35,264 nt of DNA from positions 1-35,264 of the forward strand of contig JAFOOX010000032.1 of NCBI GenBank assembly GCA_017425245.1, written 5' to 3'. Under the pieces are notes generated by a model. That model searched no databases. It was given only the letters and a program-made list of their open reading frames with translations, and was not told the origin of the DNA. Below, piece by piece: positions 23,715 through 33,423 of the stretch. The stretch comes from Gammaproteobacteria bacterium (GTDB taxonomy: Bacteria > Pseudomonadota > Gammaproteobacteria > Enterobacterales > Neiellaceae). The position numbers and the translations under genes were made by a program. The stretch's first letter is position 1, and every line of letters begins with the position of its first letter.

Positions 23715-24446
23715 GTGGCGGTCTACTGCATTTCTGACCTCCACCTGAGTGAAGCGCGGCCCCAGCTGACGGCCGCGCTTCTCCGTTTCTTGCAGCAACA
23801 GCTGTACCCGGGCGATCAGCTCTACATTCTCGGCGATCTGTTCGATGTCTGGGTCGGCGACGATGCGGCCGACAGTTGCGCCCTGACCGTGGCCACGGCC
23901 CTGCGCCAGTGCCAGCAACGGGGCATCGCCACCTTCTACATTCATGGCAACCGCGATTTCCTCCTTCGCGATGGCTACGCTGCCCTTGCCGGCCTCACCC
24001 TGCTGCCAGAGCAACATCAGATTGATTTCTACGGCACTCGTGCCCTGCTGATGCATGGCGACAGTCTCTGCACCCGTGATCTGGCCTACATGAACTTTCG
24101 CCGCAAGGCCCGTGGCTGGTGGTGGCCACGGCTGGTGCTGCTGGCCCCGCGCTGGTATCGCCGCCGCCGTGCCGCCGCCTATCGTGCCCACAGCCAGATG
24201 GTCAAACAGGTCAAGAGCCTGGAGATCATGGATGTCACCCCAGACGAGGTGGTGAGAGTGATGACAGAGAGTGGCTGCCGCTGGCTGATCCATGGCCACA
24301 CCCACAGACCCGCTTGCCACCGGGTCAAACTGGCCGCTGGCGACGGCTGGCGACTGGTCTTGGGCGAATGGCATGACAGCATCAGCTATCTGCGTATTGA
24401 TGAGCGCGGCCCACAACTGTGCTTCACCCCGCTCGCCAGCGGCTGA
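23715..24446 (+). CDS. lpxH: UDP-2,3-diacylglucosamine diphosphatase
   Basis: LpxH cleaves UDP-2,3-diacylglucosamine to lipid X and UMP, the fourth step of lipid A synthesis, at the inner face of the membrane. It is a calcineurin-type metallophosphoesterase with two Mn sites. Motifs are SDLHL (Asp8, His10), GDLFD (Asp41), HGNRDFL, MHGDSLC and IHGHTHRP. The substrate-binding insertion with Arg-rich helices (WYRRRRAAAYR) is present. At 243 residues it is normal. Translation starts at GTG 23715, close behind ppiB. The end is only 13 bases from the convergent miaE. Confidence 0.96.
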   Translation: MAVYCISDLHLSEARPQLTAALLRFLQQQLYPGDQLYILGDLFDVWVGDDAADSCALTVATALRQCQQRGIATFYIHGNRDFLLRDGYAALAGLTLLPEQHQIDFYGTRALLMHGDSLCTRDLAYMNFRRKARGWWWPRLVLLAPRWYRRRRAAAYRAHSQMVKQVKSLEIMDVTPDEVVRVMTESGCRWLIHGHTHRPACHRVKLAAGDGWRLVLGEWHDSISYLRIDERGPQLCFTPLASG

Positions 24447-24459
24447 GCGGCACCAATGC

Positions 24460-25116
24460 TCAGGCGGACTCCGGCACGCCGCTGTGAAAGCGGAATTGTC
24501 GATCAGTGCTTTGTACCAGCTCATTTTCACAGGCGCGGAACAGGGCGATACGCTCATCGACATCCCCCGTTCCCAGCTCGCGGGCAAAGTCGAGATAGGT
24601 GCGGTAATGACGGGCCTCTGAACGCAGCAGCTGCCGATAGAAGCGACTCAACTCGGCATCTGCAAGCAGTGGCGCCAGTGCCGCGAAGCGCTCACAGGAG
24701 CGAGCTTCGATATAGGCGCCGACGATCAGCAGATCCACCAGCCGCCCCGGCTCGTCACCCCTGACCTGCGCATGCAGGCCAGCGGCATAGCGACTGGCTG
24801 ACAGCGCCCGATAGGCGATCTGACGTTCAGCCATCAGCCCGATCACCTGTTCGAAATGGTGCAGTTCTTCCCGCGCCAGACGTGACAAGGGCAGCAAAAA
24901 TTGCGACTGGTGCACGTAGCGGGCCGCCAGCGCCAGTGCCGTGGTCGCCGCCTTACGTTCACAGTTGGCGTGATCGATGAGAAGAATGGCCAGTTGCGAC
25001 GGACACTTGGCCATCTCCAGCCAAGCCGACGGGGTGGCGCAGCCGAGAAAGGCGCGCAGTTCGGTTAGATTTTCCGCCAGCGAGGGCCGCTTGATCTTTG
25101 TACAGCTGTCGGTCAT
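24460..25116 (-). CDS. miaE: tRNA 2-methylthio-N6-isopentenyladenosine-37 hydroxylase MiaE
   Basis: MiaE is a non-haem diiron mono-oxygenase that hydroxylates the isopentenyl group of ms2i6A37 in tRNAs reading UNN codons. The ferritin-like four-helix fold shows the metal-ligand pairs as DHANCERKAA, REELHHFEQV, EARSCERF and RSEARHYRTY. The protein is 218 residues. The ribosome-binding site before ATG 25116 is weak, so a slightly later start is possible. It is divergent from the Yip1 gene and convergent with lpxH. Confidence 0.9.
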   Translation of the reverse strand: MTDSCTKIKRPSLAENLTELRAFLGCATPSAWLEMAKCPSQLAILLIDHANCERKAATTALALAARYVHQSQFLLPLSRLAREELHHFEQVIGLMAERQIAYRALSASRYAAGLHAQVRGDEPGRLVDLLIVGAYIEARSCERFAALAPLLADAELSRFYRQLLRSEARHYRTYLDFARELGTGDVDERIALFRACENELVQSTDRQFRFHSGVPESA

Positions 25117-25159
25117 ATAAAGGGCAGTCTGTGGACGTCATAACCAGCGAGGAGCGCGC

Positions 25160-25759
25160 ATGATACTCGACCACCTGTGGGGACTCTATGCCCACCCGAA
25201 AAACGAGTGGCAGCAGATCGACGGCCATCCAGAGACCCTTGGTCATACCTTGGCACACGTGCTGTTTATCGCCCTGATCCCGGCATTGTGCTGTTACTAC
25301 GCCACTGTATTTATCGGTTGGGAGATCGGTGCGGGCGATCCGATCAAGCTGACCGAACGCAGCGCCATGGCTATGGCCAGCTCCATGTATGTGGCCATGG
25401 TATGCGGCGTCTTTGCCTTGGCTTGGCTGGCGCTGTGGATGGCTCGCACATTCGGCTCAGAGCCCAGCTTCAATCAGACCTTTGAACTGGCAGCCTACGC
25501 CGCCACGCCGATGATGATGGTCGGTTTCGCCGCCCTTTTCCCGGTGCTGTGGTTTGTCGCCTTGGCCGGCATTGCCGGGGTCGCTTACAGCGTTTACCTG
25601 CTCTACACCGGTGTGCCGATCCTGATGCACATTCCGGAGGAGCGCGGTTTTATCTACGCCAGCTCGCTGGTGACCTGCGGCTTGGTGCTGCTGGTCTGCC
25701 TGATGGCCGGCACCGTGATCCTCTGGTCTTGGGGCCTCGGCCCGGTCTTTACCCACTGA
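25160..25759 (+). CDS. Yip1-family inner membrane protein
   Basis: This is a 199-residue integral membrane protein with five hydrophobic segments: about residues 30–53, 73–97, 114–130, 131–152 and 168–195. The N-terminal cytoplasmic stretch MILDHLWGLYAHPKNEWQQID and the repeated P-x-M/V turns resemble the bacterial Yip1/DUF1282 family, such as E. coli YohC. Its molecular function is not known. ATG 25160 has GAGGAG upstream. It lies between miaE and a diguanylate cyclase, separated from the latter by a hairpin, so I see no functional link. Confidence 0.8.
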   Translation: MILDHLWGLYAHPKNEWQQIDGHPETLGHTLAHVLFIALIPALCCYYATVFIGWEIGAGDPIKLTERSAMAMASSMYVAMVCGVFALAWLALWMARTFGSEPSFNQTFELAAYAATPMMMVGFAALFPVLWFVALAGIAGVAYSVYLLYTGVPILMHIPEERGFIYASSLVTCGLVLLVCLMAGTVILWSWGLGPVFTH

Positions 25760-25769
25760 TCCAGCTCAA

Positions 25770-25800
25770 CAGGGGGCAGCGATCGGCTGCCCCTGCATTT
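25770..25800 (+). terminator. Terminator-like hairpin after the Yip1-family gene
   Basis: CAGGGGGCAG and CTGCCCCTG pair with one bulged G around CGATCGG, about 10 bases after the stop codon. The tail (CATTTCAT) is only weakly T-rich. Confidence 0.55.
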
Positions 25801-25928
25801 CATGCAACAACACTGAGGCGTTCTCGCGCCGTGCCACAATGTGGGGCTAATCCCGTGCATATACTGCAGATACAGTTTAGCGCGGGACTGCTGTGCCCTC
25901 GCCATCGCAGCAGCACCCGGGACCCGGC

Positions 25929-27506
25929 ATGACCCTGTTGGCTCGTCTGATTATTGGCATCGTCCTGCTGATTGGCATCAGTATTGGCATCACGGTGATG
26001 CTCAATGAGCGCAGCATCAGTGCCAGTTATGCCGAGCTGGAACAGGAAGCGGCCCACAAGGAACTGGCGCGGTTGATCAAAACCCTTGATAACGAAGGCC
26101 ACTCTCTGGCCCAGTTGCTACTCGGCTGGGCCCACTGGACCGCCCTATATGAATACGCACAGCAGCCCGATCCGGTATTCCGCGCGGAAAATCTAAGCCC
26201 GCAAGTATTGGGGCCATCGGATCTGTCGTGGGTGATGATCATCAATGCGGATGGCCAGCTACTGGACGCCATTGGTGTCGACGAGGCCACCAGCCAGGCA
26301 CTGGCGGCCAGCGATCTGGTGAAACCCGAATCAGCCCTCTATCAAGCGCTCACCGCCCCCATTGGTGATAACGATGCCCCCTGTGCCGTGGTGGTGCTGG
26401 CAGGTCAAGCTCACGTCACCTGCCGCATGCCGCTCCGCGACACCGCCGTTGCCTTGCCGCCACGCGGGCTGACAGTGCTGGCCAGACCACTGGATTCCGA
26501 TCTGCTGGCGCGCGTAGAAGATCAGAGCCAACTGCTGTTCCAGCTCAATCTGCAGCCACGGGGAAGCGCAGCCGCGGCGATCCACAGTGAACTGCTCAGC
26601 TCGCCGGTATTTGGCCAGTCAGTACCAACCATCGACAGCAACCCGGAGCTGCTGCTGCTTCACTTTCCGCTGCGCGATATCCTCGGCCAGCCCTTTGCTG
26701 AACTGGCGCTGTCGATCGAGCGCACCATCAGCGCCCGCGGTAATCTGATCATCCATCAGGCCCAGTCGCGAACGCTGCTGGCCAGCCTGCTGTTGATTGG
26801 CGCCCTGCTCTTTGTGATCGACCGTTTGCTGGTACTGCGACTACGGCGACTGGCGGATGATCTCAATACCCTGCGCCGCGAGCGCAACTGGTCGCTACGC
26901 CTCAAAGCAAACTACCAGGATGAGATCGGCCGGGTAGCCGCCCATGCCAATGCCTTGCTGGAGGTGATCGAAGCGCAGATGCGCGAGCTGGAGCAACTCT
27001 CACTGACCGACCCGCTGACCGGCATGGCCAACCGCCGGGCCTTCGACCAACGCCTCGATCTGGCGCTACGTCACTGTCACCGTAACCATGAGCCGCTCAG
27101 TCTGATCATTCTAGATATTGACCGTTTCAAGACCTTCAACGACCACTATGGCCACAGCCTTGGTGATGCGGCACTCAAGCAGGTCGCGCGGGTGCTGTGC
27201 AAATCGGCAGCACGAGCCAGCGACCTGCCCGCCCGTATCGGTGGCGAAGAATTTGCGGTACTGCTGGAGAACTGTCCGCTGGATGCGGCGCACCAGCTGG
27301 CAGAGCAGCTACGCAGCGCCGTCGCCGACCTGCAAATGCCCCATAGCGACAATACGGCCGGGATCCTGACCATCAGTCTGGGAGTTGCATCGGCTGCGGC
27401 AGATGAGAGTCTGCACTCCTTCTTTACCCGCGCCGATCTGGCCCTCTACCGGGCCAAGGACCTGGGCCGCAACCGGGTCGAGAGCGCGCCGTCACTCGCC
27501 CAGTAA
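25929..27506 (+). CDS. Membrane diguanylate cyclase with CHASE4-like sensor and GGDEF domain
   Basis: It makes cyclic di-GMP from two GTP and probably responds to a periplasmic signal. From the N-terminus there is a transmembrane helix (about 4–24) and a periplasmic domain of about 240 residues. That domain resembles CHASE4, with LLGWAHWTALYEYAQQ and DLSWVMIINADGQLLD. A second transmembrane helix (about 287–305), a HAMP-like linker and a GGDEF domain (about 365–522) follow. The active motif is GGEEF at 438–442. An allosteric I-site RASD lies five residues earlier (429–432), so product inhibition is expected. The start is set at ATG 25929; a GTG at 25893 is in frame. No EAL domain. Confidence 0.9.
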   Translation: MTLLARLIIGIVLLIGISIGITVMLNERSISASYAELEQEAAHKELARLIKTLDNEGHSLAQLLLGWAHWTALYEYAQQPDPVFRAENLSPQVLGPSDLSWVMIINADGQLLDAIGVDEATSQALAASDLVKPESALYQALTAPIGDNDAPCAVVVLAGQAHVTCRMPLRDTAVALPPRGLTVLARPLDSDLLARVEDQSQLLFQLNLQPRGSAAAAIHSELLSSPVFGQSVPTIDSNPELLLLHFPLRDILGQPFAELALSIERTISARGNLIIHQAQSRTLLASLLLIGALLFVIDRLLVLRLRRLADDLNTLRRERNWSLRLKANYQDEIGRVAAHANALLEVIEAQMRELEQLSLTDPLTGMANRRAFDQRLDLALRHCHRNHEPLSLIILDIDRFKTFNDHYGHSLGDAALKQVARVLCKSAARASDLPARIGGEEFAVLLENCPLDAAHQLAEQLRSAVADLQMPHSDNTAGILTISLGVASAAADESLHSFFTRADLALYRAKDLGRNRVESAPSLAQ

Positions 27507-27532
27507 CAAAAAACCCGCCACAGCGGCGGGTT
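27507..27532 (-). terminator. Terminator after purF
   Basis: On the minus strand AACCCGCC and GGCGGGTT pair around a short loop, followed by TTTTGTT. The hairpin lies about 25 bases after the purF stop and next to the end of the convergent cyclase gene. Confidence 0.85.
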
Positions 27533-27556
27533 CCAGGTCATACGCTCAGTCAGCCC

Positions 27557-29080
27557 TCAAGGGTGCCCTTCGTTGTGCAGTTCCATGTTGGAGCTATTCT
27601 GGAAGAACTCCTGATCAGCCTTGGCGTCATCGTTGCGCAGCTGATCCAGATGCTCCAGATAGTCCTGAGTGACATCACCGGTCACATAGAGGCCATCAAA
27701 CACCGAGCACTCAAACTGCTCAATAGTCGGATTCTCAGCCCTCACGGCCGCAATCAGATCCGGCAAGTCTTGGAAGATCAGGCCATCGGCACCAATCTCG
27801 TCGCAGATCTGCTGGTTTTCACGGCCGTGGCCGATCAACTCAGTGGCACTCGGCATATCGATGCCATAGACATTGGGGAAGCGGATCACCGGTGCCGCCG
27901 AAGCGAAATAGACCTTGGCCGCGCCGGCCTCACGGGCCATATCGATAATCTGGCGCGACGTAGTACCACGAACAATGGAATCATCCACCAGCAGCACCCG
28001 CTTACCCTTGAACTCGGCAGCAATGGCGTTGAGTTTACTGCGCACCGATTTTTTGCGCTGCTGCTGACCCGGCATGATGAAGGTACGGCCGATATAGCGG
28101 TTCTTCACAAACCCTTGACGATAGGGCAAGCCCATGATCGAGGCGATCTGCAGGGCGATGTCATTTGAGGTTTCAGGGATTGGGATCACCACATCAATGG
28201 CCAGTTCCTGCCATTCACGCAGAATCTTCTTACCCAACCGTTGGCCCATATGGACCCGCGACGAATAAACAGAGATGCCATTGAGGGTCGAATCCGGGCG
28301 GGCGAAATAGACATACTCGAAGATACAGGGGCAAAGACGCGGTGCCTCGGCGCACTGACGCGAGTGCAGATGGCCATCACGGGTGATGTAGACCGCCTCG
28401 CCAGGTTCGATATCGCGCAAAAAATCAAAACCGGCACAATCGAGGGCAACGCTCTCTGACGCCACCATATATTCCGGGCCCTCGTCGGTATGACGACGAC
28501 CCAGCACCAACGGCCGGATGCCATTGGGATCACGGAAGGCCAACAGACCATGGCCAATAATCAGCGCCACCACCGCGTAGGCGCCGCTGGCCTTACGATG
28601 CAACCGGGCCACGGCATCAAAGACGTCGGATGGCTGCAGTTCCCAACGCTTTACTTCAGTCAATTCATGAGCCAGAGCGTTTAGCAGCACCTCGGAGTCA
28701 GAGGTGGTATTCACGTGGCGACGGGCCTCGCGAAACACCTGCTCGCTCAGCTCTTCAGCATTAACCAGATTGCCGTTATGGGCCAAAGCGATGCCGAACG
28801 GGGAATTGACGTAAAACGGCTGGGCTTCTGCCGAGCTGGAGCTGCCAGCAGTCGGATAACGGACGTGACCAATACCAATATTGCCCTGCAAGCGGAGCAT
28901 GTGCTTGGTCTCAAACACATCTCGAGCCAAACCGTTGGCTTTGCGCAGCCGGAACTTGTCCTGCTCGTCAATGGTCATGATCCCCGCCGCATCCTGGCCA
29001 CGGTGTTGCAACACGGACAAGGCATCGTAGATCGCCTGATTGACCGCTGATTTCCCCACAATGCCAACAATGCCGCACAT
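27557..29080 (-). CDS. purF: Amidophosphoribosyltransferase
   Basis: PurF catalyses the first committed step of purine synthesis, making phosphoribosylamine from PRPP and glutamine. The N-terminus MCGIVGIVG exposes Cys2, the glutaminase nucleophile. The class II amidotransferase domain includes [13 protein letters not shown]. The C-terminal phosphoribosyltransferase domain has the PRPP loop [13 protein letters not shown]. At 507 residues it is full length. It lies 15 bases after cvpA, in the classic cvpA–purF operon, and is expected to be repressed by PurR in organisms that have it. I found no clear PUR box. Confidence 0.98.
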   Translation of the reverse strand: MCGIVGIVGKSAVNQAIYDALSVLQHRGQDAAGIMTIDEQDKFRLRKANGLARDVFETKHMLRLQGNIGIGHVRYPTAGSSSSAEAQPFYVNSPFGIALAHNGNLVNAEELSEQVFREARRHVNTTSDSEVLLNALAHELTEVKRWELQPSDVFDAVARLHRKASGAYAVVALIIGHGLLAFRDPNGIRPLVLGRRHTDEGPEYMVASESVALDCAGFDFLRDIEPGEAVYITRDGHLHSRQCAEAPRLCPCIFEYVYFARPDSTLNGISVYSSRVHMGQRLGKKILREWQELAIDVVIPIPETSNDIALQIASIMGLPYRQGFVKNRYIGRTFIMPGQQQRKKSVRSKLNAIAAEFKGKRVLLVDDSIVRGTTSRQIIDMAREAGAAKVYFASAAPVIRFPNVYGIDMPSATELIGHGRENQQICDEIGADGLIFQDLPDLIAAVRAENPTIEQFECSVFDGLYVTGDVTQDYLEHLDQLRNDDAKADQEFFQNSSNMELHNEGHP

Positions 29081-29095
29081 CGACTGGTTACCTTT

Positions 29096-29596
29096 TCACG
29101 GTTGAGCTGCTGACTGAATCAGCGTGGAACTTTGCTTGAGGTATTCGAAGAACCAGGTGATCACCACCTTGAACTCCGGAATAAGGATGCTCTGCTGCCA
29201 GGCTGCAGTGCTGTTGAGGGTGGTGAAAGCGTCGAGCACAAAGAGCACGGCGGCCACCACCAACACCCCGCGCAGCGCACCAAACACCATGCCAAGCACC
29301 CGATCAGTGCCGGTCAGGCCTGTTTTGTCGACCAGCACGCCGAAAATAAAGTTGATCAAGGAACCAATGATCAAGGTGAGGATGAACAGCAACAGGATGG
29401 CGCCACCGTCACGCAAAAAGGGATCTTGCAGATAGTCGGCCAGCAACGGCGACACATCTTTGTAAAAGGTGGATGCAACGAAAAAGGCCGCGACCCAAGA
29501 GACCAGAGACAAGGCTTCACGCACAAAACCGCGCACCAAGCTAACCAGTGCCGATACGGCAATGACGCCCAGAATCGTCAGATCAACCCAGTTCAT
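29096..29596 (-). CDS. cvpA: CvpA family inner membrane protein
   Basis: CvpA is a small inner-membrane protein needed for colicin V production in E. coli; its general role is linked to envelope stress tolerance. The 166-residue sequence begins MNWVDLTILGVIAVSALVSLVRGFVREALSL, the family signature. It has four hydrophobic segments: about 5–25, 30–45, 65–90 and 103–122. ATG 29596 lies downstream of a good promoter. It is followed closely by purF. Confidence 0.95.
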   Translation of the reverse strand: MNWVDLTILGVIAVSALVSLVRGFVREALSLVSWVAAFFVASTFYKDVSPLLADYLQDPFLRDGGAILLLFILTLIIGSLINFIFGVLVDKTGLTGTDRVLGMVFGALRGVLVVAAVLFVLDAFTTLNSTAAWQQSILIPEFKVVITWFFEYLKQSSTLIQSAAQP

Positions 29597-29629
29597 AAGC
29601 AGCGTTCGCCCCCTTGGCAGGTGGCGCGC

Positions 29630-29658
29630 ATTCTAGCAGAGGGATCGCACCTTGCCTA
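29630..29658 (-). promoter_or_regulatory. cvpA–purF promoter with GC-rich discriminator
   Basis: TAGGCA (29658–29653) and TAGAAT (29635–29630) are spaced by 17 bases in the dedD–cvpA gap. The 13 bases from the -10 onward (TAGAATGCGCGCC) are identical to those of the rRNA promoter at 522–510. This suggests stringent-type control. Confidence 0.65.
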
Positions 29659-29697
29659 ATTGGCCGGGGCTGTTCGGACGAGCGCCTACGTCCACGT

Positions 29698-30348
29698 TCA
29701 GGGCGCCAGCGGATCATAGGTAACGATGCGGCCATCGAGCCCAGTCAGCTCGCGCAGGCGGGGAATATAGGACTCCAGCGCAGCTTTCTGGGTATTGGGT
29801 CCAACCAGCACCCGGGTGGGTTTGCCGCTGATCGGGGTGGCCGGCGAGGTGTAGACCTTGAAACCATTGCTGCGCAGTTTGCCCACCAGCGCCGCCACAT
29901 TGGTGGCATTGCTGAACACCCCGAGCTGAATGCTGTAGGCCGCGTCGCTGTGGCCGGGCAGCGGTTTGGGATCTTCCGCCTTGGCCGGCACGGTTGCCGG
30001 CGATGGGGCCGCCGTTTCCACCTTGACCTCAGCAGTTGCAACGGCCGGGATAGCGGTGGCATCAGCGGCGGTGCCCGTCAGCCCTTCCTGCAGCGGCATC
30101 GCCAGCAGATCATCGACCGCCATGCGGCTAGTATCAGCGGGTAGCACCTGTTGCGCCGCTGCCAGTTCTCCCCTGGCCGCCGCCAGTTCGGCATCACCCA
30201 CCACCGCCATTTCCGGCGCCAGCGGGATCTCATCACCGCTCTCCAGCACTGGCTTGGGCTTACCAGTCAACAACTCCGGCAACACAATCACCGCCACGGC
30301 GAGCAACGCCAGGGCGCCGACAATACGGTTGGTATGTTTAGTGGCCAC
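29698..30348 (-). CDS. dedD: SPOR-domain cell division protein DedD
   Basis: DedD is a bitopic inner-membrane protein that binds denuded septal peptidoglycan and promotes constriction. One transmembrane helix lies at about 9–27 (IVGALALLAVAVIVLPELL). A low-complexity Ala/Pro/Val linker follows, then a C-terminal SPOR domain at about 135–210 (AYSIQLGVFSNATNVAALVGKL through RVLVGPN). At 216 residues it is typical. Translation starts at GTG 30348, inside the end of folC (11-base overlap), behind AGGA. It is the usual neighbour of folC and cvpA. Confidence 0.93.
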   Translation of the reverse strand: MATKHTNRIVGALALLAVAVIVLPELLTGKPKPVLESGDEIPLAPEMAVVGDAELAAARGELAAAQQVLPADTSRMAVDDLLAMPLQEGLTGTAADATAIPAVATAEVKVETAAPSPATVPAKAEDPKPLPGHSDAAYSIQLGVFSNATNVAALVGKLRSNGFKVYTSPATPISGKPTRVLVGPNTQKAALESYIPRLRELTGLDGRIVTYDPLAP

Positions 30349-31597
30349 AGTTGTCCTGCTCTGCCTGCAAAATTTCGGCGACAGTGTAAAAAGAGCCGAA
30401 GCCGATTACCACATCTGTGGCACTAGCTGCAGCCAGCGCCTGCTGCCAACCGACAGCCACCGATGGCGCCTGTTGCACTTCAAGCCCGACTGGAAGTGCT
30501 GCCCGCAACTGAGCCGTGCTAGCCGCGCGAGGCAGATCCGGAGCCACCAACCACCACTGGCTGACCAGCGGCAGCAAGGCTGCGAAGACGCCGGCCAGAT
30601 CCTTGTCAGCCATCATCCCCACCACCGCCAACAAGCGACGACCAGCAGCCAGTCGCTGAAGCTCGCTGGCCAGATAACGGGCAGCGTGAGGGTTATGAGC
30701 CACATCAACAAGTTTGAGCGGCGCCTCGCCCAGAGGCTGTAGCCGACCAGCCAGCCGCAGCGTGGCCAGCACCTGGCGCAGCACGACCAGCGGCGGCAAC
30801 AACCCCAGCAGAAGCAGTGCCTGAATGGCCACAGCGGCATTCACCAGCGGAATCGCCGGACGCGGTAGCTGCGCCAATCGCTCGGTACCACTGACAAAGG
30901 TCCAGAGCTCCGATTCGGCGTCAACCGCAAAATCACGCCCGAACCAGCGACCGTCGACGCTCAACTCAGCGGCGCGGGCGAGCACGGTTGCAGGGGGATC
31001 GATCTCGCCAATGACTGCCGGTCGGCCAGCACGGAGAATTCCTGCCTTTTCAAAGCCGATGCTGTTGCGGTCATTGCCGAGAAAGGCCTGATGGTCAAGA
31101 TCGACCGTGGTGATGATCGACAGATCAGGATCAACAATGTTGGTGGCGTCCAGACGACCGCCCAACCCCACTTCGATGATCGCCACATCAACCGCCGCCG
31201 CCTTGATCAGCTGCAATGCCGCCAGGGTGCCGAACTCGAAATAGGTCAGACTGGTATCACCCCGGGCGGCCTCGATGCAGGCAAAGGCCGCACAGTGGTC
31301 GGCGTCACCCAACTCACGGCCATCAATGCGCAGCCGCTCGTTGTAACGCAGCAGATGGGGCGAGCCGTAAACCGCAGTGCGCTGGCCGGCGGCCTGCAGC
31401 AGCTGCTCCAGCGCCGCACAGGTGGTGCCTTTACCGTTAGTGCCGGCAACCAGGATCACCAGCGGCGCCGGTTTGGCCAACGCCAGGCGATCGCCAACCG
31501 CGCTCACCCGCGCCAGCCCCATATCAATGGCGCTGCTGTGTAGCTGCTCCAGGTAAGCCAGCCACTGGTCGAGTGTGGCTGGCGAATTGATGGTCAA
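30338..31597 (-). CDS. folC: Dihydrofolate synthase/folylpolyglutamate synthase
   Basis: FolC adds glutamate to dihydropteroate and then to folates. It is a Mur-ligase-like ATPase with the P-loop VAGTNGKGTT at about residues 49–58. The omega-loop and metal-binding region follow (VDVAIIEVGLGGRLDATNI), and DVAHNPHAAR marks the C-terminal domain. At 419 residues it is normal. The frame opens at TTG 31597, one base after the accD stop, with GAGGGCG in the end of accD as the ribosome-binding site. No ATG fits better. Confidence 0.96.
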   Translation of the reverse strand: MTINSPATLDQWLAYLEQLHSSAIDMGLARVSAVGDRLALAKPAPLVILVAGTNGKGTTCAALEQLLQAAGQRTAVYGSPHLLRYNERLRIDGRELGDADHCAAFACIEAARGDTSLTYFEFGTLAALQLIKAAAVDVAIIEVGLGGRLDATNIVDPDLSIITTVDLDHQAFLGNDRNSIGFEKAGILRAGRPAVIGEIDPPATVLARAAELSVDGRWFGRDFAVDAESELWTFVSGTERLAQLPRPAIPLVNAAVAIQALLLLGLLPPLVVLRQVLATLRLAGRLQPLGEAPLKLVDVAHNPHAARYLASELQRLAAGRRLLAVVGMMADKDLAGVFAALLPLVSQWWLVAPDLPRAASTAQLRAALPVGLEVQQAPSVAVGWQQALAAASATDVVIGFGSFYTVAEILQAEQDNCGH

Positions 31598-31598
31598 C

Positions 31599-32465
31599 TC
31601 ATTCGCCCTCAGGGCTGGGCTGGCGAGTCAGTTTGGCCACAATGCGCGCCAAGGTATCGCGCATCTGCAGACGATGGACAATGAGATCAACTGCGCCATG
31701 CTCGACCAGAAATTCACTGCGCTGGAACCCTTCCGGCAGCTTCTCGCGCACCGTCTGTTCAATCACGCGGGGGCCTGCAAAGCCGATCAGCGCCTTGGGT
31801 TCAGCCACATTCAGATCGCCAAGCATGGCCAGCGATGCCGAAACCCCGCCCATGGTTGGGTCAGTAAGTACCGAAATATAGGGCAAACCGGCCTGGGACA
31901 ATTTGGCCAGAGCTGCGCTGGTCTTGGCCATCTGCATCAGCGAGAACAGTGCTTCCTGCATACGTGCCCCACCGCTGGCGGAGAAGCAGATCAAGGCACA
32001 GTTATCGGCAAGGGCCGCTTCTACCGCACGCACGAAACGAGCGCCGACCACCGACGCCATGGAGCCGCCCATAAAGCTGAACTCAAAGGCACAGGCAACC
32101 ACTGGCATGCCCTTGAGTTTGCCGCGCATGGCCACCAGCGCATCCTTCTCGCCGGAATCACGCTGGGCCGCCTGAAGGCGATCCTTGTAGCGCTTGGAAT
32201 CCTTGAACTTGAGGATATCCTGCGGTTCAAGCTCCGCACCGAGCTCACTCTGGCTATTGGCATCAAGCAGCGCTTCAAGACGACGCCGGGCGCCAATGCG
32301 CATATGGTGGTCGCATTTCGGGCAGACCTCGAGATTCCGGGCCAGATCAGCGGTATAGAGGATCTGTTCGCAGTTGTCGCATTTGCTCCAGACCCCTTCC
32401 GGCACGCTGCGGCGGCGGGTCTCGACGCTCTTGCTCTTGGGGAGGATCTTCTCAATCCAGCTCAT
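31599..32465 (-). CDS. accD: Acetyl-CoA carboxylase carboxyltransferase subunit beta
   Basis: AccD pairs with AccA to transfer carboxyl groups from carboxybiotin to acetyl-CoA, the first step of fatty-acid synthesis. The N-terminal zinc ribbon has Cys29, Cys32, Cys48 and Cys51. The crotonase-like core includes [15 protein letters not shown] and [13 protein letters not shown]. At 288 residues it is slightly short of E. coli AccD (304) but complete. ATG 32465 has TGAGG upstream. The 157-base gap after truA holds a small hairpin (CCGGCA/TGCCGG, 32593–32613) without a T-run and no convincing promoter. folC follows directly. Confidence 0.97.
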   Translation of the reverse strand: MSWIEKILPKSKSVETRRRSVPEGVWSKCDNCEQILYTADLARNLEVCPKCDHHMRIGARRRLEALLDANSQSELGAELEPQDILKFKDSKRYKDRLQAAQRDSGEKDALVAMRGKLKGMPVVACAFEFSFMGGSMASVVGARFVRAVEAALADNCALICFSASGGARMQEALFSLMQMAKTSAALAKLSQAGLPYISVLTDPTMGGVSASLAMLGDLNVAEPKALIGFAGPRVIEQTVREKLPEGFQRSEFLVEHGAVDLIVHRLQMRDTLARIVAKLTRQPSPEGE

Positions 32466-32622
32466 GGCGCCTCACTCTGTGTTATCAGATCCGGATCCTG
32501 ACTGCGGACCGGCAAAACCGGACTATTGGAGCATAAACCCGGATAAAAAGTTAGTCGCTGGCCACTGTTCAAACCCGTGGCAAAGCGTGATCCCGGCATG
32601 AGATCAGTGCCGGACGCTGCCG

Positions 32623-33423
32623 TTAGCCAGCAAACGGCTGTGACGGCAAGAACAACGGCCCTAATTTCTGTATGGGTAAGCCGAAATGTGCCGGATAGTC
32701 GACCCCCACCAGATAGAGCCCTTCGGCTGGCGCAGTCATACCAGCTTGGTTGCGATCACGACTGGCCAGCACCTCAGCCATAAATGACTCCGGCTGTTCG
32801 CCCCGCCCCACCAACAACAGTGAGCCAACAATGTTGCGCACCATGTGGTGCAAGAAGGCATTAGCGGCAATCTCCACCACCAGAAAGTCATCCATCGCCA
32901 CTACTGCTACCGCAGTCACATTGCGATTGGGCGAGCGCGACTGGCACTGGGCGGCGCGAAAGGCCGAAAAATCATGCTCACCGATCAGGCTCTGGGCGGC
33001 CCGATGCATAGCCAGCGCATCCAGCGGGTAGTGGATCTGGGTAAGGCCACGACGTAGCACTGCCGGACGCAACCGCTGGTTGAGGATCAGGTAGCGGTAG
33101 CGACGGCCAGTGGCCGAAAAGCGGGCGTGAAAATCATCCACCACCGGCTGCACCCAACGTACGGCAATATCGTCGGGCAGGCGGCTGTTAACGCCCATGG
33201 TCCAGGCTGGTAACTGGCGTTCCTTGACCACATTGAAATGGACCACCTGACCGGTGGCATGAACGCCGGCATCGGTACGCCCGGCACAGACCAGCTCCAC
33301 CGGTTCATCAGCAACCGAACTGATCACCTGCTCCAGTTCACGCTGAACGCTGGGCACCTCCCGCTGGCGCTGCCAACCGTAATAACGGCTGCCGTCATAC
33401 TCGATGCCCAAGGCGATACGCAT
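32623..33423 (-). CDS. truA: tRNA pseudouridine(38-40) synthase TruA
   Basis: TruA converts uridines 38–40 of the tRNA anticodon arm to pseudouridine. The catalytic Asp is in [14 protein letters not shown] (Asp51 here). The conserved [15 protein letters not shown] start and the HHMVRNIVG motif are present. At 266 residues it is full length. The ATG at 33423 lies directly after the six-T tail of a terminator-like hairpin. The only purine-rich ribosome-binding candidate (GGGGG) is in the 3' arm of that stem. It follows fimV, as in Pseudomonas and other gammaproteobacteria. Confidence 0.96.
   Translation of the reverse strand: MRIALGIEYDGSRYYGWQRQREVPSVQRELEQVISSVADEPVELVCAGRTDAGVHATGQVVHFNVVKERQLPAWTMGVNSRLPDDIAVRWVQPVVDDFHARFSATGRRYRYLILNQRLRPAVLRRGLTQIHYPLDALAMHRAAQSLIGEHDFSAFRAAQCQSRSPNRNVTAVAVVAMDDFLVVEIAANAFLHHMVRNIVGSLLLVGRGEQPESFMAEVLASRDRNQAGMTAPAEGLYLVGVDYPAHFGLPIQKLGPLFLPSQPFAG

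Noticed and set aside
32466..32622. Promoter for accD in the truA–accD gap
   Set aside because: Only weak hexamers (for example TATGCT without a matching -35) are present; not strong enough to annotate.
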